A stretch of DNA of 64,000 nt from Neonectria sp. B-13. Its lineage: Eukaryota > Ascomycota > Sordariomycetes > Hypocreales > Nectriaceae. A program made the position numbers and the translations under genes. The DNA lies in the NCBI GenBank assembly GCA_002682825.1, contig NOKP01000006.1, positions 1,178,001 through 1,242,000 of the forward strand, in the 5' to 3' direction. The notes under the pieces were generated by a model that saw nothing but the letters and a program-made list of their open reading frames with translations, was not told where the DNA came from and did no database searches. Within the stretch, counting starts at the first letter, position 1. Every line of letters begins with the position of its first letter. Shown here in pieces: positions 21,210-33,004 of this stretch.

Positions 21210-23993
21210 ATGGCAGCAACTCCCTACGATACGTTCCACCTCGCCGCCAATCCCTTCGACATCTACAATGACACGCCCGTCATCAGGAGCCCCAACCCCG
21301 TCCTGCCCGGAGGTGCTTGCAACTTTGTCGACCTGTCCCCAGGTGCCAATGGAGCCAAGTGTGGATGCCGTCGCTTCTGGAGCCGCTGCCATGTAGGCAA
21401 CATGGCGCCGGACCAGTCTTATTGGTGTATGTGCAACCACCATGCTTGTTACCACGAGGAAGGAGACCGAGACGGCCCGTTTCCCGATGTCCCCATCATC
21501 GGCCAGGAGAATGAGAAGCCCAGGACTGGCCGAGAACCCTTGAGCCCCGTCATGGATCTGACCCTAAAGACCCCGCCGGCCGTGCCAGGAATGGACTTCC
21601 CAAGCTTCAGCGCTGGAGGAGGCTTGTCCTTTGTTAACAGGACTCCGGAGAACGTTGCTCATCATCCCAGGATCCCCGCGAGTCCAAATGCTGGTGCCTC
21701 CATGCCGGATACGTTGAGTTGGGGTGGTCTCATACAGTCGCAACCACAAGCCACCCTACTACCCCCAATTCCATCACAGTGTATGCTGCCCTCTCAAACT
21801 ACCTCTACGACTTCTTCTGCCCATGGAAAGTACCTACGACCCTTTGCCGGAAAGGGTCTCCAAACACTGAGTGGCGTAGCTGGACCCAGACTTCCGCAGA
21901 CACATATTCAGGATAAACCACAGGCCATCGCGTCGGCTGCCGCAAATGAAGGACCCGCCGCGCAAGCTGACTCGTTTGTATTTGTTACCCAGGATCAGTA
22001 CGACCCGGATACTCCCCAGGCGGAAACCCCCACACAGGCCGAACCCCGAGCTGTTGGGTTCAATGCCATCTCCCGCCGGGCTTTCAAGAACCTCTCTGAG
22101 ACCGTTGGCGGCCATGACCAACGCCTGGATAGGCTAGAGACCGTCTCATTTCCAGCCCCGGGCCATGAGGAATGCCACGAGAAGCACGACCATGCAGACA
22201 TCCGTATCACGGACCTTGAGAGCAGGGTCGACGAGGTTGAGAAGCTTGTCGGCGATACCACTAGTATCGCTTCTCGCCGCGGTGACGATGCTAGCCTGGT
22301 ATCGGTCTCGACAAATACTACGAGTCGGCCAACTCACTCCCAGGAGCTTTACAGTCAGGTCCAGTCGCTGCAGGCTCAGGTTGTTCACCTCCAGTCACTG
22401 ATGCCCTCACCCAACTACCCGTGGGAAGTTGAGGTTGTCTTCTTACCGTTCCCTCTTAAGAAGGTTTGGCAGGAAGCTCATGAGTTCAAAACCGAACCTC
22501 TTATCACCAGTGACGATTGGACTCAGCTTCCCATGACACATAGCACCACGACCTTGCGGTCTCAGTCACCGCTCTATGCCGATTGGACAAACCCCGACCA
22601 TGATCTGAAGTGGTTGCTACCCAAGGCTTCCAGCGACAAGAGCTTCATTGACCAGCGGCTGCGAAGCCGCGGACTGGTCAAGACGGTGACGGTCAGGGGT
22701 TCAGACGCCATGAGCGTTGCAATGGCCATAAACACCTCATTTGGGAGTGTTTTCCGCGAGATGGAGATGTTCTCGCGCCCGCAAGCCCCTGACCCGCGCA
22801 TAACCACGTTCCTGGGTCTTCAGTCGGCGTGGGTTCCCCTGCGTAAGATTCACAAGGACTCTCGCCTCCGGTTCCTCAGTCCAGCTGAGATGACGACACC
22901 CGCCATCTGGGATGTGCAGTTTTTGAACTCTGTTATGATGAGGTCGTCTGAACCTAGACTGTTCGTCACCCATCCGGACGCCTACCTCCAGGACTTCCAG
23001 GCCTATGAGACCGGATGGACTTGGCAACGGCTCAGAGAAATGAATCAGGTCTATCCCGATGCCCAAGCATCGCAGGACGCAGCAGATAAGGATGGTCCCG
23101 AAAACTGTTGGTTGTGGAACGAACAACTGGATGAACCGCCGAGCGCACATACCTCATTTAGCCTTCGTAACGAACGGCAGCAAACCTCGTCTTCGCCCTC
23201 ACAACAGTACTTCCCGGCTGTCCAGACCTTCAGATCTACGAGCCCGATGATCACCCGGGTTCAGTCACCTATGCTATCAAGCAGGAGGGGCTCCCGACTA
23301 CCTCATATCCGCACCACGTCCATGCCCATGTCTGGACCAGCTACAAATTCGCCGGCCATCAGCAAACGCCGCGTCGCCTCATACGGACAAAGTCGGCGAG
23401 CTTCTCCTGCCGTACATGTCAGCTCCCAGTCGGCCATCATGAAGCGTCATCGGAACACTCGGTCGCCCAGCTATCATCGATTTACTCCAAGATGGACTGC
23501 CTCGCCCAGCCCGATGCCCTTCGGTCTAACTGATCGCCAGCCTGCGCGGGGCACCACGCCGTTTGCGTATGCCACGCCGTACAGCAACGCTCCTCTGCAG
23601 GAAGTCCACGGCGTCCGGGGCAATAGCGTGGCACGCGCCGCTCCCCAGTACGCATCTGACGACGATCCAGACTTCGACATAAACATTTACGAGAGCGGCT
23701 CGGAAGCGTTATATGAAGATGACGAGAGCGTTGCCAGCATGGAAGATATAGCGCAGGTCGAGGTAAACGCTGACGGCAATTCCCAACGCCGACAGCTGCC
23801 AGAAGATGAGCCCTGGCCTGGCATCGAGGACCAAAATCACGTTTCGGACGGAGAGAATATTGATCCTCAGGAGGCTGACCAGCGCAGCAATGCCAGCAGC
23901 CAGCCGTCCGAGTATCCTAGCACCCAGAGCGCATGGCCCGCAGACGATACTGCTGGGTTTCACATTCACGAAGACGACGAGCACCAATCATGA
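21210..23993 (+). CDS. Large fungal protein with N-terminal Cys/His cluster, unknown function
   Basis: Single-exon ORF of 927 residues. A compact Cys/His cluster occupies residues 37-82: C37, C51, C53, C60, C73, C75, H77/H78, C80 and H82 (motifs KCGCRRFWSRCHVG and YWCMCNHHACYH). Such spacing suggests metal binding, but it fits no zinc-finger class I know. A coiled coil spans roughly 290-400 (DIRITDLESRVDEVEKLVGD, SQVQSLQAQVVHLQSL). A globular part follows from about 405 to 640, opening with YPWEVEVVFLPFPLKKVWQE. The last 280 residues are disordered: first Ser/Arg-rich, then an acidic tail. No signal peptide or membrane segment was seen. The combination suggests a nuclear or scaffolding protein; function is unknown. 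A TATA box and CT-rich leader lie about 390 bp upstream. Confidence 0.8.
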   Translation: MAATPYDTFHLAANPFDIYNDTPVIRSPNPVLPGGACNFVDLSPGANGAKCGCRRFWSRCHVGNMAPDQSYWCMCNHHACYHEEGDRDGPFPDVPIIGQENEKPRTGREPLSPVMDLTLKTPPAVPGMDFPSFSAGGGLSFVNRTPENVAHHPRIPASPNAGASMPDTLSWGGLIQSQPQATLLPPIPSQCMLPSQTTSTTSSAHGKYLRPFAGKGLQTLSGVAGPRLPQTHIQDKPQAIASAAANEGPAAQADSFVFVTQDQYDPDTPQAETPTQAEPRAVGFNAISRRAFKNLSETVGGHDQRLDRLETVSFPAPGHEECHEKHDHADIRITDLESRVDEVEKLVGDTTSIASRRGDDASLVSVSTNTTSRPTHSQELYSQVQSLQAQVVHLQSLMPSPNYPWEVEVVFLPFPLKKVWQEAHEFKTEPLITSDDWTQLPMTHSTTTLRSQSPLYADWTNPDHDLKWLLPKASSDKSFIDQRLRSRGLVKTVTVRGSDAMSVAMAINTSFGSVFREMEMFSRPQAPDPRITTFLGLQSAWVPLRKIHKDSRLRFLSPAEMTTPAIWDVQFLNSVMMRSSEPRLFVTHPDAYLQDFQAYETGWTWQRLREMNQVYPDAQASQDAADKDGPENCWLWNEQLDEPPSAHTSFSLRNERQQTSSSPSQQYFPAVQTFRSTSPMITRVQSPMLSSRRGSRLPHIRTTSMPMSGPATNSPAISKRRVASYGQSRRASPAVHVSSQSAIMKRHRNTRSPSYHRFTPRWTASPSPMPFGLTDRQPARGTTPFAYATPYSNAPLQEVHGVRGNSVARAAPQYASDDDPDFDINIYESGSEALYEDDESVASMEDIAQVEVNADGNSQRRQLPEDEPWPGIEDQNHVSDGENIDPQEADQRSNASSQPSEYPSTQSAWPADDTAGFHIHEDDEHQS

Positions 23994-25641
23994 CGATGAA
24001 CCAAGACGATCCCATCGTAACTCGAGCATATTGCGTCGCACGATGAGCCGATGATTTCGATGAAACAGCCTTACTTGTTATGCTATGATGCTTTACTGTC
24101 GTTGATATTTCCGGGGCGATTCGTCTGTACATGTATACCCCGGTTTTCTTGCACATTTCGTTGGCGTTTTTCTTCACAAGGGGCGTCTTTCAGCAGGCGT
24201 TGCACGGAACAAATGGAGGCTCAGGCGGTGACGATCTACGGGGGGTTGGAGGCAGGCGTACGACGACTACAGACAGGTACGGAAGAGATATATGGTACGT
24301 TTGGGAGCACTGGGAGAACACTGAACAGGTTGTCACGGATGGGTCGGGCGGGAACTGTAGATTCAGGACAGGGACGAGCGATACGATTACGCAGCACCCA
24401 CGGCAGGGGTTTTTTGGGGGGGGAAATCTCTCAGCTTTCTTGATGCATTTTCTTTTATACTAGATGCATATATACATACCACCGCCACCGCTCTGTTGTT
24501 TATCTCTCAACTCAGACAACACACACACACCGTGTCACTCTTCGCGTCGATGTCTTGGCGCCAGGCGGTTGCTCTAGGCGCCTGAGCCGTGTATCCGTGG
24601 ATTATAAATCTCCATCTGAGCGGGCCCTGGCTGACGGGACAGTTTCGGGAGCGGCGGCATCTACAATCATGGCGACATGTTCCCAGCCGCCCAAATGTTC
24701 TCTCGCGTCCGGGGACCTAGTACTCTACTTGTGTAGAGTCATCAGCCGCGTTGGAATACACTGGCACGATCCTTTTCTTGAGGAAACTCGGTCTGAGATG
24801 CATGTATGATGGGGCGCATGGCGAAACTCAAGTTCAGCTCCCAAGGTCGAATACCTGAGTCGTCTACCACGAACCTTGACCTTGAGAACCACGTGCGAAT
24901 AGCTATATATAGTCGATGTCACCGCGTCACTTTCCGATGTATCCCTGGCAACCTGTGATGTTTTATGCTGAGGTTCCCAACGAGGCAGCGGCTCCACTCT
25001 CGTAACCACGAGATATTGCCGTCCTCTTTCCCTCCCAGGGCCGTTTCTGTTCTTTTCCCCGGTGCGCGGCAAGTGCTGCGCAGGAAAGTCGGCGTGCAAA
25101 ACTCGGTGTGTTTCGGGATTCGGCTGCTGGTTCCTCGGGGTTTAGGCCATGATGACTTGGCTGCCTTTCAGGCACCGACTGAGCCTAGCTTCGTTTTTCG
25201 CAACATGCCCTCACCCATGTTTACTTCAATCTCCGAGCGGGTTCTGTTGTCCTTATTTGTTTGACATGTTTGACATTGACTGTAAACGTAAATTCATCAA
25301 CCTGCTACTCTCGTCGGGGTACTCGAAAATCTTTCTAACGCGGCAAAGTGGTATCGGGTATCAAGCCCCATCGTGGTCGCATCCTCTCCTTTCCAAACAA
25401 AAGACAAGAAAAGGATCTAAACCCAGAAATCCGTAAACGCAGCAAATCCCAGCTGAGCCCAAAAGGCCAGCCGACGCAAATTTAAAAAGAAACAACACCA
25501 GAAATCCAAGCCTTTCTAATGCCGCCAGCCCATTTTCTCGGTACACGAGATCCCCTGCACTCCCAGGTATATGTAAGATAAGGAAAGCGCAAAAGAAAGA
25601 TAAACATAACAGATCGCCAAGACAGATGTCGCAAATATGTC
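23994..25641. other. Convergent intergenic region
   Basis: About 1.6 kb between two genes that converge on it. It must hold both 3' UTRs. A TATATATAG motif near 24904 and an (AC)n run near 24520 were seen, but no ORF with protein-like composition. Confidence 0.5.
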
Positions 25642-27171
25642 CTAGTACCAGGTGCTCTTCGGGTCGAGCTTGTAGGAGATCCTGCACTTCTCAGTCTGGC
25701 ACATCTTTTCGCGGTCAAGCGTCTTGAACTTGGGCCCGTCTGGGCCCGTGACGTAGTGGTATTGTCCGAAGATGCGCCATTGTCGGGGATCAGCGAGGGA
25801 GTAGACCTCATCGCCCCAGCGGCCGCGGAAGTGAAACCACGACGTCGGAGCGTGCGGGTTGGAAGCGGCGGGGACGAGGCTCTGGGGCTCTCGGAGCTCG
25901 TCGGTGTCCTCGTACTCTTTGGTGTAGTCGTAGTGGTAAGCGTAGTTGTTCAGGGCGGGGTCCCACAGGGGCCCCTTGTCGGTCTCGTCCTTGAGCAGGT
26001 TGAAGGGAAGGATGTAGGCGTGGGTGCTCGGCATTGCGTACATGGCATGGGAGCCGACAGCCGAGTAGATGACCGGGCGCTCGTCACGCTTCTCAACGGC
26101 GTCGAAAGCGAAGGCCTGTCCACCCTCGTGCTCAGAGAAGAAGATGCCCCTTGGGACGCCATTCTCAAAGCGAACCATGCAGTGCTCCCAATCGCCCACG
26201 TGATTCCCAAAGCGGATGTCGAAGACGGTTTGGCCAAGGTTGTAGGAGTAAAAAAAGAACCAGAAAGCATCCACAATGCCGGAGCCTTTGTCGACGACGA
26301 CGAGAACAGCGGGGGCACTTGAGTGGCCATCCGCGTCTGGCTTGTGGCCTCGGACAGCGAGGCGCTCGCCATTGCCAGTGACCTTGGGCTCGCGGTAGAT
26401 CGGGCGCCTCCGGGGATCGTTGATTCGGTGAACTGGGTGCTTCTTATCGACATCGTACCAGGTCGTAGGCTCCCTAACCTCAGGAGCGTTTGGGCGCCGG
26501 TCAATGGGAGGAGGAGGAGGAGGTGTGATCTCCTCGTCATCTTCATTGGGGTACGGATTGGGAATATTGTGATGACTATGTAGCCAGTTGGGACGATCCT
26601 CAACGTCGTCGTTGCTGCTGAGCATAACTTTGTCGGAATACTTGTTTAGTAGGTGCAAGTTGTGCAGGGTCCATTTGGTGGTAGAGTTGAGGGGCTCATC
26701 GTCGACATAGACTGTCATGTGCTCAACGTGCTCACGAATGTCTGACGGCCAGAACTCTTCGCCCGAGTAGAGATGTACCAAGGGCGCATGCTTGGTGACA
26801 TAGTCGGGGACATTGCGGAGAATTCTCCGTCGCTGATGGATGTTTCGTTTGTGATCCTGGCGGGGTATTTCATCGGCCTCCCAGCGCTGGGCATGACGCT
26901 CCGCACGGCGCCTCAGCTCGCCCCAATCCTCCTCACCGTCGTCGCCGCGGGCAGCGGGATCGGCTCGCAAGTGATGAAGGCCACAGATTCCGATCCAACG
27001 ACAGGCCTGACGATCCCAGAAATACGGGCTGCTGTCGACCCAGCGGCGGTCCCGGGCTCGCTTCTCTGGGCCGCGCGTGGTGGGATCGAGGAGACGGGGA
27101 GTCAGCCATGCGCCGAAGGAGATGACCAGCAGAAAGGCGAGCAAGATGGTGAATCTGCGAATCCAAAACAT
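25642..27171 (-). CDS. VPS62: Vacuolar protein sorting protein 62 (VPS62 family)
   Basis: Single-exon gene of 509 residues. The frame is open upstream to 27519, but 27171 is the first ATG and starts a clear signal anchor, MFWIRRFTILLAFLLVISFG, residues 5-24. The VPS62/DUF946 region lies at about 160-470. Characteristic blocks are HAPLVHLYSGEEFWPSDI, DAFWFFFYSYNLGQTV, FGNHVGDWEHCMVRFENGVP, YSAVGSHAMYAMPSTHAYIL and FHFRGRWGDEVYSLADPRQW. Yeast Vps62 was linked to cytoplasm-to-vacuole protein targeting; the biochemical activity is unknown. The hydrophobic N terminus points to the secretory or vacuolar membrane system. An acidic, Pro-rich linker with a run of prolines separates N-terminal and core parts. 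The gene has a long CT/GA-rich leader. Confidence 0.92.
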   Translation of the reverse strand: MFWIRRFTILLAFLLVISFGAWLTPRLLDPTTRGPEKRARDRRWVDSSPYFWDRQACRWIGICGLHHLRADPAARGDDGEEDWGELRRRAERHAQRWEADEIPRQDHKRNIHQRRRILRNVPDYVTKHAPLVHLYSGEEFWPSDIREHVEHMTVYVDDEPLNSTTKWTLHNLHLLNKYSDKVMLSSNDDVEDRPNWLHSHHNIPNPYPNEDDEEITPPPPPPIDRRPNAPEVREPTTWYDVDKKHPVHRINDPRRRPIYREPKVTGNGERLAVRGHKPDADGHSSAPAVLVVVDKGSGIVDAFWFFFYSYNLGQTVFDIRFGNHVGDWEHCMVRFENGVPRGIFFSEHEGGQAFAFDAVEKRDERPVIYSAVGSHAMYAMPSTHAYILPFNLLKDETDKGPLWDPALNNYAYHYDYTKEYEDTDELREPQSLVPAASNPHAPTSWFHFRGRWGDEVYSLADPRQWRIFGQYHYVTGPDGPKFKTLDREKMCQTEKCRISYKLDPKSTWY

Positions 27172-30100
27172 GGCGTCGGTGTTGGCGGGCAGCGGCCCGG
27201 AAGTGCGGACTTGCGTAACGAGTTCGACGGAGCGAGAATCGGAGGAGGGTGTGGGGTTGGGTTGGGGGGGGGAGAGAAGTAGAGAGGAGGACGATGTGAA
27301 TTCGATCCTCGGCCGGATATATAATCTTCGGGACGGCCGGTTGGTGAAAGCAATGGGAGAGGTGGATAGGAAGAGAGGGGGAGAAATAGGCCAGCTATAT
27401 GAGCATAACGAAAGAACGAGGGGATTTACGACGCCGCTGGCGGCAAGTCGCGCGGCGGGACCAGGCCTAGGAAGATGGGGGTGGGATGTAAGAGGAAAGT
27501 GATAGAGGAAGAGAAACATCGACGGCGCCAGGATGAGGTGTGGATCGTGGGCATCGACGGGAAGGGAAAGGATTGGTGGCCTGGCTCAAGGCTTCCCTTT
27601 TCCCAAGGGGTTTCGCAGGGCCAGGGGAGGTACAGCAAGGTACACCGTCTAGCAGTGGTGGTACCCATCTGTTCAGTCGGTTAACGACTCTCTCACGGGG
27701 TGGGCGGCGCGTGGATAAGTAGGTACTTAGGTAGACAAAGGGCAATACCTACGTAGGCCGGAGTACGAATACGTCGTAGCGTGCGGCAGGCAAGTGTCAC
27801 TGTGTCAGGCTGTCAGCAGAAACACGACCCCGGACCCCCGGGACCTTCAGGGTCTTCTGCAGACAGAACCATCGGCATGTACCACGAGGTACAAGGAATG
27901 CGGAATGCGGAATGCGGACTGTTTAGTGCCTTTCCTCTTTGTTGTGGTTGCCCGTCCCGGTGTTCCTGGCTTTGGACTCTGGCCCCGAGGGCTAAGTTAG
28001 AACCAGCACACGCGGCCTCATAGTAAGCAGGCAACCCCGAGAAGGAAAAAGTCAAAGACTCCGTACAGACTGAAGAGAACATGAGCGTTTGAGCCTGCGC
28101 CTGCGCCTGCGCCTGCGCCTCCGCCGCCGCCATTGTACTTTGTTTGTGCCCGCTTGACCGCCCGCTGGCTCCAGATCGATTCGATGGATCATGGATGCTA
28201 GGGAAACGACCGGGACCCCCGGCGGGAACAACAGACCGCAAGAGCCCAGTGATACTACGGAGCCCACACACTGGATACACCGGACACCGGGCTGGACGGA
28301 TCATTCAGATGGATCGCGGAGGGCTGGGAAAGCTGGGATGAACCCCAAACGGCGGCGAGTTACAGCACGGTATCTAGTGCTAATTACTTGCTGCACCGTT
28401 CGCGTCGTTTTCGGGTTGCCTGCCGACATCCCTCAAGTCGTTCCTTCCCGTCCAACCTGCTTTTGCCTCACTATTTCCCCCCTCTGGAAAACAGGGCTAA
28501 GGTAGGTACCCCACCACCAGCACTTAACCCCCCACCTTAAATCCGAAGTCCCCCAGGTTGTCACTCAGCCATTCGACATGCCCCCGGTCTCCAGGCGGGC
28601 AAGTAGGTACCGGATACCAGCCCCGCGCTGTGTGGGAACTACGGCACGCTTCGTACCGAATACCCGGCTTTCCGGGCCATGCTTCCTCTCTACTTACTAC
28701 TAGTACTACTACCAACTGACTGTCTCGGCCGTCGACGGGGCCTTCGACGTTCAGGTGTGCTGGCGGCTCGCTGGCTGCAGGGCCTCAGTGGCCTCGATTA
28801 CCTACACGCACAACCACTAGTCTACCTCTCCCAATCGCCAACAAGGCAGATGCCGTCCTCCCGAACCAAGATGTCGCATAGCAATTCCCTACTTAGGAAT
28901 CTTGGCTGCAAAGGACATCCTCCACCAAACCCCAAGGTTTTACGTCAGCAACTTATAGCCGTAACCGCCCTCTTACCAAGACGTGACAGAAAGCAGAAAG
29001 CACTTTGGCGGTCTATCAACCCGCCCCAACAAACCAGCAAGCGCAGCGACCCATGCCTGCGGTACAATGGGGAAGAAGTGGAGAGCCGGCGGCTGGGTGC
29101 ATCCGCAAGCACCTCGCAACCTCACAACCTCACCACCCAATACGAATACAGAGCCCAAGGCCCAAGGCCCAAGCTCCAGGACCTACCCGATCGAGTAGAA
29201 GGCGACGAGGTTTGAGAGATGTCGGTCTGGAAATTAGCGGCTTAGTGACCAGGCCAAACGTCTCCCGTGACTGACCAACGGATGAAACTGAATGGTTTGC
29301 TGCACCGGTCAGTCACTGGGCTCACGGGGTCAGCCCACGCGTCAAAGTCACTGGCCAGAGGACGGTGACATTCACGGAGACGGTATTGGAGGAATATTCC
29401 ACGGCAGAAAAAAAAAGAGAAAAAAAGACGTGCCCTACTAAAAGAATTGCCTAAGAAAATGGCTGGATGGGTAAGTAATCAGTGGAGGCTCGAGACCAGG
29501 CGAAGTACACCAGAGTACCTACCGGCGAGTAATGCACCCAAAAGCCCAAACGTCCATCGATACCACTTACAGCAGTCCGCGTTCTGAAGCGTCTTGGAGA
29601 GGGCTGCATCCAAGACAGTGTACACGTTGGACTACGGGACCAAGGGTCCGTTGGTCCCCGAAACACCCTTACCTACGAAGTGCACGAAGTGCATCTTGCT
29701 ATCTTCTAGACCCAACCAACGGGAACCAGCGCAGCGATGGAGGCGCCTATCCCCGGTATTCGCATGCAGCTTTGGCACCACATGCATGGTTCATAGGAGT
29801 TGAGCTGAGGGCACGAATACAGTAATGGACATCTGCATATGCATCCCCGACGCGAGAGACCCGAAACCAGGGCCTTTGGATCGCGCATCCCTGTTGATGC
29901 TTCTCTGGGCAAAGATCCAACCAGGAAAGATGGATGTTGGATCATGGATCGTCCTCCTCTCCACCAACTCTCTCCGCTTCCCGCCCATCAACTACCGTCC
30001 GGCGGTCTCCTCCGGTGTAACCATGTTCGCCAAAGGAACCAGGCAGGGTCTACGATATCCGTGTATCCTCAAGCAACAGTCTGTCTACGCGTACGAAGTA

Positions 30101-31075
30101 CACAACCAAGATACAGAAACTACGAGTCCGGGCGAGCCAACGAACCATTATCGCCAGCACTGCCACATGGGCACACATCCACATCTGCATCCCGTACCCG
30201 CAACGCCGGCCCACCACTCGGGGCCTCTCTACCGGCGCTGCCCCGGCCTTTGCCCTTTGCTCACCACTGTTGTCACTCTCCACTCACCCTCCCGCTAGGT
30301 GCATCTTCGCTGAGCTTCTTCTCGTTGGTCGTTTTTGAATGCCTTTATCCCGCGAGGCTACCTTGGCCCGCATGCCCGTTGATGCTAACACACACACACA
30401 CTCTCTAGACAAGTGAGTGGGCCGCTCCTTGTTTCGGAGCCTTTTCAGTCGACCCTCATCCATCGCGGGCCGTAACCAATAGTGGCCTCAATATTCAACG
30501 CGTGGCCGGCCACACAGGCTAGCCTTGCTTCCCCTCAGCCGCTACCGAGCCCGACTTCCCAACCGTTGCAGTATTGAGGCACGTTGAGGCTCATCGTGAC
30601 CTGTCGCGTTGACCGCTGTCGAGACGTCGTGAACGTCGTGGGCATCGTATGCCTCGTCTTTGGATGCAATGCCACCTGCTCGGTGATCACCGCCATCTCC
30701 CACAAACAACCATCATCATCTGCCCCAGCCTACCAACCCTCCCAAGTCCACTTGCTGTGCACCCTCACACTCGACTCAAAGTCAGCTGCACCGTCAATCG
30801 CGAAAAATGTCCAAAAGCAACCGTTTCCATTGTCGGCGCCCCCTCGCGCCACGGGTATCATATCTCTTGCGCCAATGGCCCAGATGGCCATGCCCTCGCC
30901 AACTAGTTCAAAATCGCGGTGTTCCTTCATGGCCAGTCTGTCTTGTTCCGGGATAAACCTTCGACTGAATCGTGCGTCCAGATGCGTCCCGCTGTGGGTG
31001 TGCAGCTTCGTATGTACGCAGTACCGCGTTGTACTTCGTGGTGTGCACATAGATATCTCACTTGCTCGCATGACC
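27172..31075. other. Long gene-poor region
   Basis: 3.9 kb without a gene I can support. The left end (to about 27700) is the VPS62 leader and promoter. Noted: (GCCTGC)n at 28093-28119, an A-rich patch near 29405-29430, and an (AC)n run at about 30388-30402 followed by CTCTCTAG, which resembles a branch site plus acceptor but has no partner exon I can identify. The right end is the 3' flank of the TFIIIC subunit gene. Base composition is not AT-rich, so there is no sign of a RIP-mutated transposon. Confidence 0.45.
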
Positions 31076-32356
31076 CTAATCCATCATCGACATATCCTCA
31101 ACCTCATCAGTGTCGCTCCCGTCATCCATCTCCTCATCACCTTCATCGTCATCTTCGTCGTCATCTTCCTCCTCGTCCCTTTCGTAGAGTTCATCCCATC
31201 TCCCTGGAGTTGGTGTCGACAAAACAGCGGCCCCAGTGGCTGTACCGCTGACGTTTGGCGCTGGTATCGTCGTCGCTGCTGCGGCTCCACGCCCACGTCC
31301 TCCTTGACCTCTCGGTCGTCCAATTCGTCGTCGTCCAGCCCGCCGTCGCTCTCGCACCGGAACCACCTCCTCTCCATCCTCATTGAACAGCCTACGCCTT
31401 CGACGAGGTTTGTAGTCTGGGTCTCGGTCGTCCTTGAAATCCTTGCCTTCTCCATCTTTCGCGTAAACCGTCACTTGATCTGTTTCTCCCTTTTTCTTCT
31501 TCAGCGCAATTAAATTCTCCAGGAATCGTGTCTGTTGTGCCCGCTCTCCAGTGCGGTCCTTGCCAACGGGAATTCGAATATTCCACTCCTCTCGTATTGC
31601 TGCCAAGGGGTCCTCTTTGTGAATCTTCGGTTTCAACACCTTCTCCGTTGTTAGGATACGGGACGCACTGGCACCTAGCAAGTCCATATTCTTCTCCAGA
31701 TGGCGCAGCACAGGCAGAGGATTATCCTTGTCGTGGTTTGCGAAGATGGCCTCTGTTCCAATGACTTCGGCCCATTGACCCTCAAACACACGACCCTTAT
31801 ATGAGATGATGGGGTTCGTGGAGTGCAGCTCCAGAATTTGTATGTCCTCTGTCGACTCTTCGTCTTCTTGCGCCTTGTCGTTATCGTGACCCGCGTCTGG
31901 CTCTCCCCGATCCACCCCTTTGCCCTTGTCATTAAGCCCGGGATCGATCTCGGGCTCGTCGTCGTCGGCTTCCGGTTCCGGAAGTGGCTCATCGTCATTG
32001 TCGTTTTCGTTGTCGCCATCGTTTTCCAACCCACCAGATTCCTTGATCTGGCTGGGGTTCTGGTCCAGCCAGTTCTTGTAGTATCCGCCTCGGCTATGGT
32101 GGACTACTCTCGATTGGCGATCCTTGAACTCGGGGTACGATAGTTCGAGCGTAAGGTAGTAAGTCTGTCAATTGGTGTCAGAGTTTGGCGATGAGGACGT
32201 GTAGGCACGAAGGGAGCATGGTGTAGTGCGCACCTCAGTCTCGGTAGTCGAGTACTCGTACTCCCACTCCTCCTGGTCGTCCGTCTCCAGCTGCTCTTCG
32301 ATGCTCAGCGCCGCCGGCTTCTCTGCCGCTGACACCTCGTTCACCGCAGAGGCCAT
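31076..32356 (-). CDS. TFIIIC subunit with triple-barrel domain (tau55/TFIIIC35 type)
   Basis: 403 residues in two exons, 32234-32356 and 31076-32164. The intron is 32165-32233, with donor GTGCGC and acceptor GACAG. It begins MASAVNEVSAAEKPAALSIE. The TFIIIC subunit-6 triple-barrel signature is split by the intron: EYEYSTTETE followed by TYYLTLELSYPEF, then IQILELHSTNPIISYKGRVF and EGQWAEVIGTEAIFA. In yeast and human this domain dimerises with another TFIIIC subunit (tau95/TFIIIC63) in the A-box-binding module that recruits RNA polymerase III to tRNA genes. An acidic insertion at about 85-145 interrupts the barrel. The C terminus has a basic RGR-rich stretch and then a strongly acidic tail (DEEEDDDEDDDEGDEE). 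The gene is divergent from HIS7. Confidence 0.88.
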
Positions 32357-33004
32357 GCTGCGCGTAGTTCGTGGGGCGGGGGAGGTGCGAAGGAAGCGAA
32401 GGGAGTAGAGGTCTCGAGATCGCGACGAGATTTAGGCATCGAATATGCTTCGCGCACCGTGTTTGCAAAAACCCGGCGCCCCGGATGGGGTTTCTGGTGC
32501 CGTTGAATAAGGGAAAATGAAAGCAAAGGAGCGACGATGGTGTTTGCGACTTGCAGTTCTAGGCAAAGTCAAGAGTCCCGGGCCTTCCGGAACAAAAACG
32601 TGAGAGCTGCAGCGTAGTTGCCAATCCGGAGTCCGTCAACAGCCCGTCCGTCCAGGTCGGTCAGAGGCGGCACTACTACAGCTTGAAGGGTTGGAGGGGT
32701 CCACGGTTTCTAGGCGGGGCAACGCTAAAAGGGCAGAAACTGCCCCGCTGCCGCTCCCGAATTTCGACCGCCGATAATCGCAAAACTCACTGCCCGCACG
32801 TTGAGTCACGTCGCGCGTCGCAACACCATATAAATTGCCCTTTCTGACTCTTTGTATTGGTCCATACATCGTCTCAATATCGCTCGCTCGCTCGCTCTAG
32901 TTCTGTCCGAATCAACACTGTTGATCCGCTACTCCTACTTCTCCTCCTACTCCAACTAAACCCCCACCTTCGCGCGATACCCCTCCATCACAACTCGGGC
33001 CAAG
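32357..33004. promoter_or_regulatory. Divergent promoter TFIIIC subunit / HIS7
   Basis: 648 bp between divergent starts. Near HIS7 it contains TGAGTCA at 32802-32808, a TATA element (ATATAAA) at about 32829-32835 and a half-site TGACTC at 32845-32850, then a CT-rich leader with no upstream ATG. This order (Gcn4/Cpc1 site, TATA box, leader) is what is expected of a cross-pathway-regulated amino-acid gene. Factor binding is inferred. Confidence 0.6.

Noticed and set aside
30584..31513. 309-codon plus-strand ORF
   Set aside because: It overlaps the TFIIIC subunit gene on the other strand; its Ser/Leu/Val-rich composition is the antisense of an acidic and basic low-complexity tail.
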